A stretch of 64,000 nt of DNA from Arsenicicoccus piscis (GTDB lineage: Bacteria > Actinomycetota > Actinomycetes > Actinomycetales > Dermatophilaceae): assembly GCF_022568835.1 (NCBI RefSeq), contig NZ_JAKZHV010000001.1, positions 558,001-622,000 of the forward strand, written 5' to 3'. The translations under genes and the position numbers were made by a program. The notes below the pieces were generated by a model. It saw only the letters and a list, made by a program, of their open reading frames with translations, had not been told where the DNA came from and ran no database searches. Below, one piece after another: positions 28,235-36,509 of this stretch. Position 1 is the first letter of the stretch; every line of letters begins with the position of its first letter.

Positions 28235-29410
28235 ATGAGCATCGACGAAGTGACCAGCGCGGCCGCACCGGCCGTCGGGACGGCGCCACTCGGCCGCGTC
28301 CACGTCCTGGTCCCGGCGCACAACGAAGAGGCGGGCATCGAAGCCACCCTCGCCGCCCTGCGCGCCCAGACCTACCAGCCGGCGACGGTCACGGTGATCG
28401 CCGACAACTGCACCGACCGCACCGTCGAGCTCGCTCGCGCCGCCGGCGTCAGCGTGGTCGAGACGGTCGACAACGTCCACAAGAAGGCCGGCGCCCTCAA
28501 CCAGGTGCTGCACGAGCTGCTCGACACGCTCGGCGACGACGACCTGGTTTTCGTCCAGGACGCCGACTCGGCACTGGACAACGCGTTCCTCGAGAACGCC
28601 GCTCGCTATCTCACGGCCTTCCCGCAGCTCGGCGCGGTCGGTGGCACGTTCCGTGCCCAGCCCGCCGTCCAGCGTGAGGGTTCACCCGACGAAGGTGCCG
28701 GCGCTCACCTCGCCCGCTCGACCTGGAACGCGAATTCCCTTCTGCTGCAACACCTCCAGGACAGCGAGTACGCCCGCTACGCCCGAGACGTCCGCCGCCT
28801 CGACGGCAAGTGCCTGGTCGTGACCGGCACCGCCGCGATGTTCCGGGCGCGCATGCTCCAGGACCTGTCGCGAGCCCGGCTCGACGGCCGGCTCCCCGAG
28901 GGCGACGGGCGTGGAGGGATCTACGACCCGCGGGTGCTGACCGAGGACAACGAGCTGTCCTTCGCGATCATGCACCTCGGTTACGAGCTGCTCGCTCCAC
29001 CCAGCTGCACCCTCACCACCGAGGCGATGCCGACCTGGCGCGAGCTGTGGAACCAGCGACTTCGCTGGAAGCGAGGTGCGGTCGAGAACTGCGTGCAGTA
29101 CGGCCTCACCAAGATCACGGCGGCCTACTGGGGCCGTCAGCTGCTCACGATGCTCGGTGTCGTCATCACGGTGCTCTACCTGAGCGACCGGACGCTGACC
29201 ATCGCCCTCGGCGCGTTCCACGTCCAGTGGCTGTGGATGGGGATCACCCTCATCTTCATGCTGGAGCGGTTCATCACCGTTCGCGACAAGGGGCTTCGCC
29301 ATCAGCTCGCCGCCTTCACGATGTACGAGCTGCCCTTCGACCTGTATCTGCAGGCAACCCACGCCAAGGCATACGCCGACGCACTGATCCGCACCGAAAG
29401 GAAATGGTGA
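28235..29410 (+). CDS. Processive family 2 glycosyltransferase (beta-glycan synthase type)
   Basis: A 391-residue membrane glycosyltransferase. The GT-A fold begins VHVLVPAHNEEAGIEATL and carries the processive-synthase residues in order: DN in VIADNCTDRT, DxD in VFVQDADSAL, TED in VLTEDNELSF and the QxxRW-type QRLRWKRG near residue 280, the set seen in cellulose, hyaluronan and poly-GlcNAc synthases. Two to three membrane segments follow. ATG 28235 is preceded by GGGGAGAG; an in-frame ATG at 28145 is rejected because the intervening codons lack the GC-rich third positions of coding DNA. It is 7 bp before a 62-residue membrane peptide gene and upstream of a GH26 glycanase. Polymer identity is unknown. 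Confidence 0.9.
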   Translation: MSIDEVTSAAAPAVGTAPLGRVHVLVPAHNEEAGIEATLAALRAQTYQPATVTVIADNCTDRTVELARAAGVSVVETVDNVHKKAGALNQVLHELLDTLGDDDLVFVQDADSALDNAFLENAARYLTAFPQLGAVGGTFRAQPAVQREGSPDEGAGAHLARSTWNANSLLLQHLQDSEYARYARDVRRLDGKCLVVTGTAAMFRARMLQDLSRARLDGRLPEGDGRGGIYDPRVLTEDNELSFAIMHLGYELLAPPSCTLTTEAMPTWRELWNQRLRWKRGAVENCVQYGLTKITAAYWGRQLLTMLGVVITVLYLSDRTLTIALGAFHVQWLWMGITLIFMLERFITVRDKGLRHQLAAFTMYELPFDLYLQATHAKAYADALIRTERKW

Positions 29411-29417
29411 CCACGCC

Positions 29418-29606
29418 ATGTACAACAACCCTGCTCCCGTCTTCGCTGCCGGAACCGCCGGAGGTCTGACCTACGCCGGCTTCGACAACCTCTACTACGC
29501 CATGGGCACGTTCGCTCTCATCGCCGCCTTCTCGGCCGTGAAGCGCGTCGCCCCGGTGTTCCGGAACAAGGCCGCTCGCGAGCGCGCCGAGATGCTGTCC
29601 CTCTGA
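29418..29606 (+). CDS. 62-residue membrane micropeptide linked to the glycosyltransferase
   Basis: A short protein with a glycine-rich N-terminus (FAAGTAGGLTYAGFDNLYY), one hydrophobic helix (about 29-48) and a basic C-terminus (FRNKAARERAEMLSL). ATG 29418 is 7 bp after the glycosyltransferase stop and a strong terminator follows, so the two form a tight bicistronic unit. Coding bias is good. No family is recognised; the arrangement suggests an accessory subunit of the synthase, like small partners of other glycan synthases, but this is inference. Confidence 0.75.
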   Translation: MYNNPAPVFAAGTAGGLTYAGFDNLYYAMGTFALIAAFSAVKRVAPVFRNKAARERAEMLSL

Positions 29607-29627
29607 TCCAGGGCTCAGCGTCACACC

Positions 29628-29667
29628 GAGCCGTCGGTCCCTCCCTCCTCCCCGGGACCGACGGCTC
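29628..29667 (+). terminator. Rho-independent terminator of the glycosyltransferase operon
   Basis: Perfect 14-bp arms GAGCCGTCGGTCCC and GGGACCGACGGCTC around a 12-base loop, followed by ACTTCTTT. It separates the glycosyltransferase-micropeptide unit from the GH26 gene, which then needs its own promoter. Confidence 0.88.
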
Positions 29668-29730
29668 ACTTCTTTGCCTCCACTTTCCTCATCCATGCAC
29701 GGACGGTGATCGCTATGTCACTCTTAGTAC

Positions 29731-30819
29731 ATGTCAGGTCACTCACCGTCACCTTTCCTGTCGCGCCGCACCCTGCTCCAGGGGCTCGGGGCGTCGCTGG
29801 CCACGGGCGCGATGGGAGGGTCATTCATGACTGACGCCAGCGCTGCCGCCGCTCCTGCCGCTGCTCCCGGTGCTGCGGGTGCCGCGGGTGCTCCCGGTGC
29901 TGTGGCCGGCACGCCCATCCACTACGGGTCGTGGACCCAGGGCATGGATGCCAAGCCCGCGCTGCTCACCGAGACCGGCCGCACGATCGGTCGGCCGATG
30001 TCGATCGCCAGCATCTTCCGCGGCAAGGGCGACACCTGGCCCTACCCCGGCGACGTGCAGCTGGGCTCGGGGCGCATCCTGCTCGTCTCCTGGTCGCTCG
30101 AGGACTGGGGCGGCTACGCCTGGTGGGCCGCCGGACACGGCGACGCCATCCTCAAGGAACAGGCCACCCGGCTGAAGGCCTACCGCGGCACCGTGGCGCT
30201 GCGCCCCTGGGCCGAGATGAACGGCGACTGGGCCGCCCACCAGCCGCTCCCGGCCGGCGGCCAGCAGAAGGCCCGCGGCGGCACGCCCGCGCAGTTCAAC
30301 GCCGCCTGGCGCCGGGTCGTCACCCTCTTCCGCCAGCAGGGCGTCACCAATGTCCGGTGGGTCTTCAACCCCACCACCGACACCTACGCCGGCACCACCG
30401 ACATCCGCTCGATCTGGCCCGGCGCGGGCTACGTCGACGTGCTCGGCCTCGACGGCTACAACTGGGGCGACGGCGCGGGGCTGCGCTGGCGGTCGTTCAC
30501 CGACATCTACACCGAGCAGTACCGCCGCCTGGTCGCCCTGAAACCCGGTGCGCCCGTGTGGATCTGCGAGATCTCGTCCGCCGACCCGACCAGCCGCGGC
30601 GCCGGCCCCGCCGTCTCGGCCCCGGCCGGCCAGTCCAAGGCCCGCTGGTGGCTCGACATGCACGCCGCCCTGCGCACCGGCTTCCCCGCCGTGCAGGCCG
30701 TCGTCCTCTTCGACGCCAACAAGGAGCGCAACTGGCTGGTCCGTAGCTCCCCCGCCGCCGCCACCGGCCTCGCCCAGGCCCTCCGCACCCCCGTCACCCG
30801 CCCGAGTCTGGCGCTGTAG
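29731..30819 (+). CDS. Tat-exported GH26-family glycanase (beta-mannanase-like)
   Basis: A 362-residue exported hydrolase. The N-terminus has a twin-arginine signal (SRRTLLQGLGASLATG) followed by an Ala/Gly/Pro linker. The barrel domain shows the GH26 acid/base motif RPWAEMNGDW near residue 162, VDVLGLDGYNWG, and the nucleophile strand VWICEISSAD near residue 280. GH26 enzymes cut beta-1,4-mannan or mixed beta-glucans. ATG 29731 has no clear ribosome-binding site; the mRNA may be nearly leaderless. Position beside a processive beta-glycan synthase suggests trimming or release of the same polymer. Family confidence is good, substrate is open. Confidence 0.85.
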   Translation: MSGHSPSPFLSRRTLLQGLGASLATGAMGGSFMTDASAAAAPAAAPGAAGAAGAPGAVAGTPIHYGSWTQGMDAKPALLTETGRTIGRPMSIASIFRGKGDTWPYPGDVQLGSGRILLVSWSLEDWGGYAWWAAGHGDAILKEQATRLKAYRGTVALRPWAEMNGDWAAHQPLPAGGQQKARGGTPAQFNAAWRRVVTLFRQQGVTNVRWVFNPTTDTYAGTTDIRSIWPGAGYVDVLGLDGYNWGDGAGLRWRSFTDIYTEQYRRLVALKPGAPVWICEISSADPTSRGAGPAVSAPAGQSKARWWLDMHAALRTGFPAVQAVVLFDANKERNWLVRSSPAAATGLAQALRTPVTRPSLAL

Positions 30820-31177
30820 CTCCCTCCGTCGCACCACCACGCTCGGCTCTCGCGGCCCGAGGGGCGAGGCCCGGGTAGCGCAGACCCGAGGCGGCACACC
30901 CGTGCCGTTCGGACTGATTCATGGCCCAAACCAGGCGATTTGCACGTTCTACACGGCGTGAATCACTCCGAAGCGCACGCGCACCGGCCCGAGCGAGCCG
31001 AGCGGAGGACGTGGGGCCCGGCCCGAAGGGCCGTGGCGGGCCTGGCGGGAGCCGAGCGGGGGACGTGGGGCCCGGCCCGAAGGGCCGTGGCGGGCCTGGC
31101 GGGAGGCGCGAGCTGGCGAGCGCCGGATGGTAGGCCCGTAGGGCCGGGCCCCCACGACCGCCGCGGACAAGGCCAGG
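30820..31177. other. Gene-free region with GC-rich repeats
   Basis: About 360 bp between the convergent ends of the GH26 gene and the CGNR gene. The first half shows nothing recognisable. The second half holds the 54-bp tandem repeat described separately and a further GC-rich palindromic segment (31105-31155) that is shared with the repeats near 36.2 kb. Confidence 0.6.
30997..31104. repeat. Tandem 54-bp GC-rich repeat, two copies
   Basis: Copies at 30997-31050 and 31051-31104 differ at one position (A/G at unit base 10). Each holds the palindrome-rich core GGCCCGGCCCGAAGGGCC followed by GTGGCGGGCCTGGCGGGA. The core recurs, with GTAGGG for GAAGGG, in the 106-bp repeats at 36161. The repeated unit is noncoding in all frames by codon bias. 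Confidence 0.9.
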
Positions 31178-31723
31178 TCAGGCGCGCTGCGAGCACCGGG
31201 ACCGATAGGCGGCAGCGGCGACGCGGTTGCTGCAGGTGGTGGAGCAGAACCGGCGCGACCGGTTGCGGGACAGGTCGACGAGGACGCCGGAGCAGTCGTC
31301 GGCGGCGCAGCGCTTGAGCCGGTCGGTCTCGCCGGCGCGGACGAGGTCGACGAGGGCCATGGCGATCTCGACCTTCATGCGGGTGGCGAGCGGGGCGTCG
31401 GACGGCGTGGCGTGCAGGTGCCAGTCCCACCCGTCGTGGCGCACCAGCTGAGGCAGGGCGGCGGTGTCGACGAGCATGGCGTTGACGGTGTCGACGAGCT
31501 CTTCGGTCGACAGGTCCCACAGGTGGCCGACGGGAGAGCGCAGCGACTGCACGGCGACGAGCTCGGCGCGGTCGTGGGCGCGGGTGCCGGAGTACTCGTT
31601 GTCGCGCACGAACTCGTCCAGGTCGGCCAGGGTCGCGAGGGCGTCGTCGGCTGGGTCGCGGGTGGTGTTGACCAGCGCGGCGGCGGCCTGCAGGGCCGAC
31701 TCGGTGTCATGAGTGAACGGCAT
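31178..31723 (-). CDS. ABATE/CGNR zinc-finger regulator
   Basis: A 181-residue protein with an N-terminal stress-induced ABATE-like domain and a C-terminal CGNR-type zinc finger: RCAADDCSGVLVDLSRNRSRRFCSTTCSNR, quoted here only by its cysteines (CxxxxC and FCxxxCxNR). The family asparagine-arginine is kept but Gly is Ser (CSNR). These proteins are predicted DNA-binding regulators. ATG 31723 follows GGAG. It is divergent from an EamA transporter, a common pairing that suggests it controls the transporter. A possible operator, ATGAG ... CTCAT (31767-31790 area), lies between them. Confidence 0.87.
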   Translation of the reverse strand: MPFTHDTESALQAAAALVNTTRDPADDALATLADLDEFVRDNEYSGTRAHDRAELVAVQSLRSPVGHLWDLSTEELVDTVNAMLVDTAALPQLVRHDGWDWHLHATPSDAPLATRMKVEIAMALVDLVRAGETDRLKRCAADDCSGVLVDLSRNRSRRFCSTTCSNRVAAAAYRSRCSQRA

Positions 31724-31907
31724 TTTGACTCCTGACGGTCGGCGGGTCTACAGTGGCGAGAGTAATGAGCGTAACGCCGTTTCACTCATGATGTGTTCCC
31801 ACCCGTCGTCGGGCCTCGTGCCCGGCTTTTTTCGTGCGCCGAACCCGGCCCGGAACGCCGCCCGAACGCCAGGCACGGAGCACACCTCGTCATCGTAGGA
31901 GGGTCGT

Positions 31908-32981
31908 ATGGCTGCCACCACCGTCACCGCGCACCGCGCATCGTTGTCTCCCCGCTCCGCCCTGAGGCGAGCCTCGACCAGCCGCCCGATGGCGACCGGG
32001 CTGCTGCTCGCGCTGGTCGCGAGCGCCTGCTTCAGCACGGCGGGCACGTTCGCGACCTCGCTGATCGACGCCGGGTGGAGCCCGGCGGCGGCCGTCACGG
32101 CCCGCATCGTCGGTGCCGCGCTGCTGCTCACCATCCCGGCCGTCCGCGCGCTGCGGGGTCGGTGGCGGCCGCTGCTCGCCGCCTGGCGCACGGTCGCGGG
32201 CTACGGCCTGCTCGCCGTCGCCGGTAGCCAGCTCGCGTACTTCATGGCCGTGAGCCAGCTGAGCGTGGGGGTGGCGCTGCTCATGGAGTACACCTCGCCC
32301 GTGCTCATCGTCGGATGGCTGTGGCTGCGCCACGGACACCGCCCGCGCCCGCTGACCCTGGCCGGCACCGGGCTGGCCGTGGCCGGGCTCGCCCTCGTGC
32401 TCGACGTGCTGCACGGCGTCTCGATCGGCGCGGTGGGCCTCGGCTGGGGTCTGATCGCCGCGCTGTGCTCGGCCGCCTACTTCCTGCTGAGCGCCAAGCC
32501 CCTCGAGGGCGTGCCGGCGCTCACCCTGGTCGGTGCGGGGATGTGGGTCGCGGCGGTCGTGCTCGGTGCCGCCTGCGCGCTCGGCTTCTTCCCGTTCGTC
32601 TGGTCCAGCGCTCCGGTGCACCTGCTCGGCGCGACGGTCCCTCCGCTGGTGCCGATCGCAGCCCTGGTCGTGCTGACGGCGGTCCTGTCCTACACGATCG
32701 GGCTGCTCGCCACCCGCCTGCTCGGCTCCAAGGTCAGCTCGTTCGTCTCGCTGAGCGAGGTGATCTTCGCGATCCTGTTCGCGTGGGTCGCCCTCGGCCA
32801 GCTCCCGGCCCCCACGCAGCTGCTCGGTGGGCTGCTCATCCTGCTCGGCGCCACAGCGGTCAAGGCGGACGAGGGTCGGGTCGCCGACATCGCCGTAGAC
32901 CCTGCCGCGGACCTTTCGTCCGCAGCCGAGCCGCCGCCCGCCGACGCGGCTGCCGCCCCCGCTCCGGCTTGCCGGGCGTGA
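31908..32981 (+). CDS. EamA/DMT-family transporter
   Basis: A 357-residue inner-membrane protein with ten hydrophobic segments in two EamA repeats (ATGLLLALVASACFSTAG start; second repeat from VGLGWGLIAALCSAAYFLL). The C-terminal tail is Ala/Pro/Asp-rich. ATG 31908 follows AGGAGG. Members export amino acids or other metabolites; substrate is unknown. Likely regulated by the divergent CGNR protein. A GTA-GAC codon pair in the tail falls in GTAGACC. Confidence 0.9.
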   Translation: MAATTVTAHRASLSPRSALRRASTSRPMATGLLLALVASACFSTAGTFATSLIDAGWSPAAAVTARIVGAALLLTIPAVRALRGRWRPLLAAWRTVAGYGLLAVAGSQLAYFMAVSQLSVGVALLMEYTSPVLIVGWLWLRHGHRPRPLTLAGTGLAVAGLALVLDVLHGVSIGAVGLGWGLIAALCSAAYFLLSAKPLEGVPALTLVGAGMWVAAVVLGAACALGFFPFVWSSAPVHLLGATVPPLVPIAALVVLTAVLSYTIGLLATRLLGSKVSSFVSLSEVIFAILFAWVALGQLPAPTQLLGGLLILLGATAVKADEGRVADIAVDPAADLSSAAEPPPADAAAAPAPACRA

Positions 32982-33003
32982 CCGGGAGCGGCAGCCTGAG
33001 CGG

Positions 33004-33441
33004 GTGACCCGCACCTATCCGTTCGCCCAGGTCGACGTCTTCGCCGCGCGTGCCCTGAGCGGCAACCCGCTCGCGGTGGTCTTCGACGCCGAAACGCTCG
33101 ACGACGACGAGATGGCTCGGCGCACGTGTGGCGCACGCACACCGGGAGCACGGCGCGCGAGGTCGTCCAGGAGTGCGGCGCCGGCCTGGTCAGGGTGCGG
33201 GTGGACGCCGACGGCGCCCTGGCGTTCGGGCGACAACGTGCCCGAGGACCCGGTCACGGGCTCGCTGAACGCCGCGATCGCGCAGTGGCTCACCGCGAAA
33301 GGCCTTGTGCCCCAGCGCTACTCGGCACAGCAGGACAGGATGCTCGGGCGCTGCGGAAAGATCCGGGTCGAGGTCGACGAGGGCACCGTCTGGATCGGCG
33401 GCCCCGTGCACGACCGGGTGCGGGGCACGGTCACCCTCTGA
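33004..33441 (+). pseudogene. phzF-family isomerase remnant with internal deletions
   Basis: The start (YPFAQVDVFAARALSGNPLAVVFDAE) and end (NVPEDPVTGSLNAAIAQWL, then VWIGGPVHDRVRGTVTL) are typical of PhzF/YddE isomerase-like proteins of about 280-300 residues. Only about 145 codons remain. In the middle a fragment reading REVVQECGAGLVRVRV occurs in another frame. At least two internal deletions, with loss of the catalytic N-terminal glutamate region, are needed to explain this. It sits 22 bp after the EamA gene. Non-function is close to certain. Confidence 0.9.
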
Positions 33442-33596
33442 GCGGAGGTGTCCGTAAATCTGTCGGCTCAGGACCTTCCCGGCGCGACTCAGCGCGTCTA
33501 CAGTGACCTCACCCATCTACGGTGTGCGCTGAAGCTCACGGTGCGCATCGAGGCTGCGGGACCACGCTCACTGGTCCCCTTCCCCTGAGGAGCACC

Positions 33597-35891
33597 ATGA
33601 TCCGACGTATCGTCGGGCTGGCCTCCGGTGCCGCCATCGTGGCGTCACTGACGGCCATTCCAGTTTCGCTCTCCGCCTCGGCAGCCCCCTCGGTCGACAC
33701 CCCCGACCCCGCGGTGCAGCAGTCGGCCAAGGTCGACGACAAGTCCCACCCGCTCGGCGACAAGCAGCGCGCCCTGCGTCAGCGCGCTGTAGACCAGCTG
33801 GTCGCCGGGACCGCCGACGTCACCTCCACGGCCGGTGGCGGCAAGACCGTCCGGGTCGGCAAGGGCCAGTACGTCCAGCTGGGCGTCAACCGCGAGGAGT
33901 CGATCTTCACGATCCTCGCCGAGTTCGGCACCCAGACCAAGCCGGCCCAGGGAGGGACGCCGGGGCCGCTGCACAACCAGATCCCGGAGCCGGTGCGCTC
34001 GCCCATCACCTCCCCCGACTATGACAACTCGACCATCTGGCAGGCCGACTACAACCGCGCCCACTACACGGACCTGATGTTCGGGGCGACCAACTCGTTC
34101 AAGGACTTCTACCTCAAGCAGTCCAACGGCCGCTTCCTCGCCAAGGGCGACGTCTCCGACTGGGTCAAGCTGCCCTACAACGAGGCTCGCTACGGCCACA
34201 ACCCGGTCGCGGGCGACGGCACGAGCGAGGGCGAGGGCTACTGGTCCTTCGTCGGCGACACCGCCACGGCCTGGTACAACGCTCAGAAGGCCGCCGGCAA
34301 GAGCGACGCCGACATCAAGGCCTACCTCGCGCAGTTCGACACTGTGGACCGCTACGACTACGACCAGGACGGCAACTTCAACGAGCCGGACGGCTACATC
34401 GACCACTTCCAGGCGATCCACGCCGGTGAGGGCGAGGAGGCCGGCGGCGGCGCCGAGGGCGAGGACGCCATCTGGTCGCACCGCTGGTACGCCTACCCCA
34501 ACGGTGCCGGAAGCCAGGGCCCCGCGTTCAACAAGCAAGGTGGCGTCCAGCTCGGCAACAGCGGCATCTGGATCGGTGACTACACCACCGAGCCGGAGAA
34601 CGGCGGGCTCGGCGTCTTCACCCACGAGTTCGGTCACGACCTCGGCCTGCCGGACCTCTACGACACCGCCGGCGGCGACAACGGCACCGGCTTCTGGACG
34701 CTCATGAGCGCCGGGTCGTGGCTCAACAACGGCACCGTCGACATCGGCTCCGAGCCCGGCTACATGGGCCCGTGGGAGAAGCTCCAGCTCGGCTGGCTCG
34801 ACTACCAGACCGTCCAGCACGGCGCCGCCACGCAGGTCAAGCTCGGCCCGGCCGACCTGACCGGCAAGATGCCGCAGGCGATCCTGGTCAACCTGCCGCC
34901 CGTCCAGAAGGTCACCAACCTGCCGGCGCCGCACTCCGGCGCCAACCAGTGGTGGAGCGGCTCGGCGGACGACATGAACAACTCGCTGAACCGTGAGATC
35001 GACCTCACGGGTGCGACGTCCGGCTCGGTGTCGGCCTGGTTGAACTACGAGATCGAGAACGGCTACGACTTCCTCAAGGCCGAGGTCTCCGCCGACAACG
35101 GCGCCTCCTGGCAGGCGCTCAACCCGGTGATCACCGGCTCGTCCAAGGGCGCGTGGGTCCAGAAGTCGTGGGACCTCGGCGCGTACGCGGGCAAGAAGGT
35201 CCAGTTCCGCTTCCACGCGACCTCGGACGGTGGCGTGCACCTGCGCGGCGCCCTGATCGACGACATCGCGACGACCGTCGGCACCACCACGACGGTCGAC
35301 GACGTCGAGTCCGCGACCTCCGCCTGGACGGCGCACGGTTTCCTGCGCGTCGGTGCGTCCTACTCCGAGGCCAAGCCCAACTACTACCTCGCCGAGAACC
35401 GCACCTACAACGGCTACGACCAGTTCCTCAAGACCGGCCCCTACAACTTCGGCTGGGCCACCACGCAGCCGAAGCGGGTCGAGCGGTTCCCCTACCAGAA
35501 CGGTCTGCTGGTCTGGTACGTCAACGGGCTCTACAGCGACAACAACACCACCGCCCACCCCGGTGGCGGCCTGACGCTGCCCGTCGATGCCCGCCCGGCG
35601 CCGATCGTCTTCCCCGACGGTCGACTGCTGGGCAACCGCCGTCAGCCCTTCGACGCGACGTTCGGTCAGGAGGCCACCGACCCGGTGACCTTCCACCGCA
35701 ACGGCGCTGCGGTCAACGTCCCGTCGCAGCGGGCCATCCCGGTCTTCGACGACTCCGACGTCAACCGCTACTGGTCCGCCGCCAACCCGCTGTCGTCCAC
35801 CAAGGTGGCCGGCTCCGGCACCCGCCTCGAGGTCGTCTCGACCTCCAAGCAGGGCGACTCCATGCAGGTGCGCGTCTCCTTCACGAAGTAG
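33597..35891 (+). CDS. Secreted M6-family (immune inhibitor A) metalloprotease
   Basis: A 764-residue exported zinc protease. The signal sequence (IVGLASGAAIVASLTAIPVSLSASAA, residues about 5-30) is followed by a propeptide-like region and the catalytic domain with the zinc motif THEFGHDLGLPD near residue 343; the downstream methionine turn is LMSAGSW. Residues about 470-600 fit the MAM-like/immune-inhibitor region (LNYEIENGYDFLKAEVS). ATG 33597 is preceded by GAGGAG. A single-gene unit with its own leader and a strong terminator. Expected to degrade extracellular protein; substrate unknown. Confidence 0.93.
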   Translation: MIRRIVGLASGAAIVASLTAIPVSLSASAAPSVDTPDPAVQQSAKVDDKSHPLGDKQRALRQRAVDQLVAGTADVTSTAGGGKTVRVGKGQYVQLGVNREESIFTILAEFGTQTKPAQGGTPGPLHNQIPEPVRSPITSPDYDNSTIWQADYNRAHYTDLMFGATNSFKDFYLKQSNGRFLAKGDVSDWVKLPYNEARYGHNPVAGDGTSEGEGYWSFVGDTATAWYNAQKAAGKSDADIKAYLAQFDTVDRYDYDQDGNFNEPDGYIDHFQAIHAGEGEEAGGGAEGEDAIWSHRWYAYPNGAGSQGPAFNKQGGVQLGNSGIWIGDYTTEPENGGLGVFTHEFGHDLGLPDLYDTAGGDNGTGFWTLMSAGSWLNNGTVDIGSEPGYMGPWEKLQLGWLDYQTVQHGAATQVKLGPADLTGKMPQAILVNLPPVQKVTNLPAPHSGANQWWSGSADDMNNSLNREIDLTGATSGSVSAWLNYEIENGYDFLKAEVSADNGASWQALNPVITGSSKGAWVQKSWDLGAYAGKKVQFRFHATSDGGVHLRGALIDDIATTVGTTTTVDDVESATSAWTAHGFLRVGASYSEAKPNYYLAENRTYNGYDQFLKTGPYNFGWATTQPKRVERFPYQNGLLVWYVNGLYSDNNTTAHPGGGLTLPVDARPAPIVFPDGRLLGNRRQPFDATFGQEATDPVTFHRNGAAVNVPSQRAIPVFDDSDVNRYWSAANPLSSTKVAGSGTRLEVVSTSKQGDSMQVRVSFTK

Positions 35892-35934
35892 CACGCGTCC
35901 GTAGATCGCATCCCGCAGATCGCAGCACGCGCTC

Positions 35935-35969
35935 GTTGCCCCGGTCCCCCTCGCGGGGGCCGGGGCAAC
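35935..35969 (+). terminator. Rho-independent-type terminator of the M6 protease gene
   Basis: GTTGCCCCGG with CCCCC pairs with GGGGG and CCGGGGCAAC around a short loop, 45 bp after the stop codon. Very stable; no long T-run follows. Confidence 0.85.
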
Positions 35970-36042
35970 GGCGTTGTGGGGGCCGGTCGGGCGGTCGTCG
36001 GGGCTGCGGGCGTGGGGGCGCTGGGCCTCAGGCAGCGAGACC

Positions 36043-36086
36043 GCAGATGTCGGACACAGCATCGGCGTGTCGTGTCCGACATCTGC
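36043..36086. repeat. Perfect 15-bp inverted repeat
   Basis: GCAGATGTCGGACAC (36043-36057) and GTGTCCGACATCTGC (36072-36086) pair perfectly across a 14-base spacer. It is too far from the protease stop and already behind one terminator to be needed for termination. It could be a protein-binding site, a small-RNA hairpin or a transposon end remnant. Confidence 0.75.
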
Positions 36087-36160
36087 AGTGTCAACGGGGA
36101 CGCGAGCGTGCCGAGGGGTTCCAGGTCGCTGAGCGGGGCCGAGGAGGCGGGTGGGGGCCC

Positions 36161-36441
36161 GCCCGTAGGGCCGTGGCGGGCCTGGCGGGAGGCACGAGCG
36201 TGCGAGTGCCGGATGGTAGGCCCGAAGGGCCGGGCCCAGGTCGACGAGCGGGGGGTGTGGGGCCCCGCCCGTAGGGCCGTGGCGGGCCTGGCGGGAGGCG
36301 CGAGCGTGCGAGTGCCGGATGGTAGGCCCGAAGGGCCGGGCCCAGGTCGACGAGCGGGGGGTGTGGGGCCCCGCCCGTAGGGCCGTGGCGGGCCTGGCGG
36401 GAGGCGCGAGCGTGCGAGTGCCGGATGGTAGGCCCGAAGGG
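36161..36441. repeat. 106-bp GC-rich tandem repeat, about 2.7 copies
   Basis: The landmark GCCCGTAGGGCCGTGGC recurs at 36161, 36267 and 36373, a constant 106-bp period. The copies are nearly identical; the third breaks off after GCCCGAAGGGC near 36441. Each unit holds two self-complementary blocks (CCCGTAGGGCC and GGCCCGAAGGGCC). The core is shared with the 54-bp repeat near 31 kb. Confidence 0.9.
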
Positions 36442-36509
36442 CGGGGCTCCACGCACCCCGCGCCCCAGCACCCCACGCCAAAGCACCCCGCGCCCCGGCA
36501 CCCCGCGAC

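Larger units (their letters stand above)
35892..36509. other. Gene-free region with terminator, palindrome and tandem repeats
   Basis: About 620 bp between convergent genes. In order it holds the protease terminator, a 15-bp perfect inverted repeat, and a 106-bp tandem repeat array, then a short C-rich stretch with four copies of a CACCCCGCGCC-like unit (36450-36505). No gene is supported; open frames here lack start signals and family resemblance. Confidence 0.6.

Noticed and set aside
36161..36441. CRISPR array
   Set aside because: The 106-bp repeats are directly abutting with no unique spacers and no cas genes are near.
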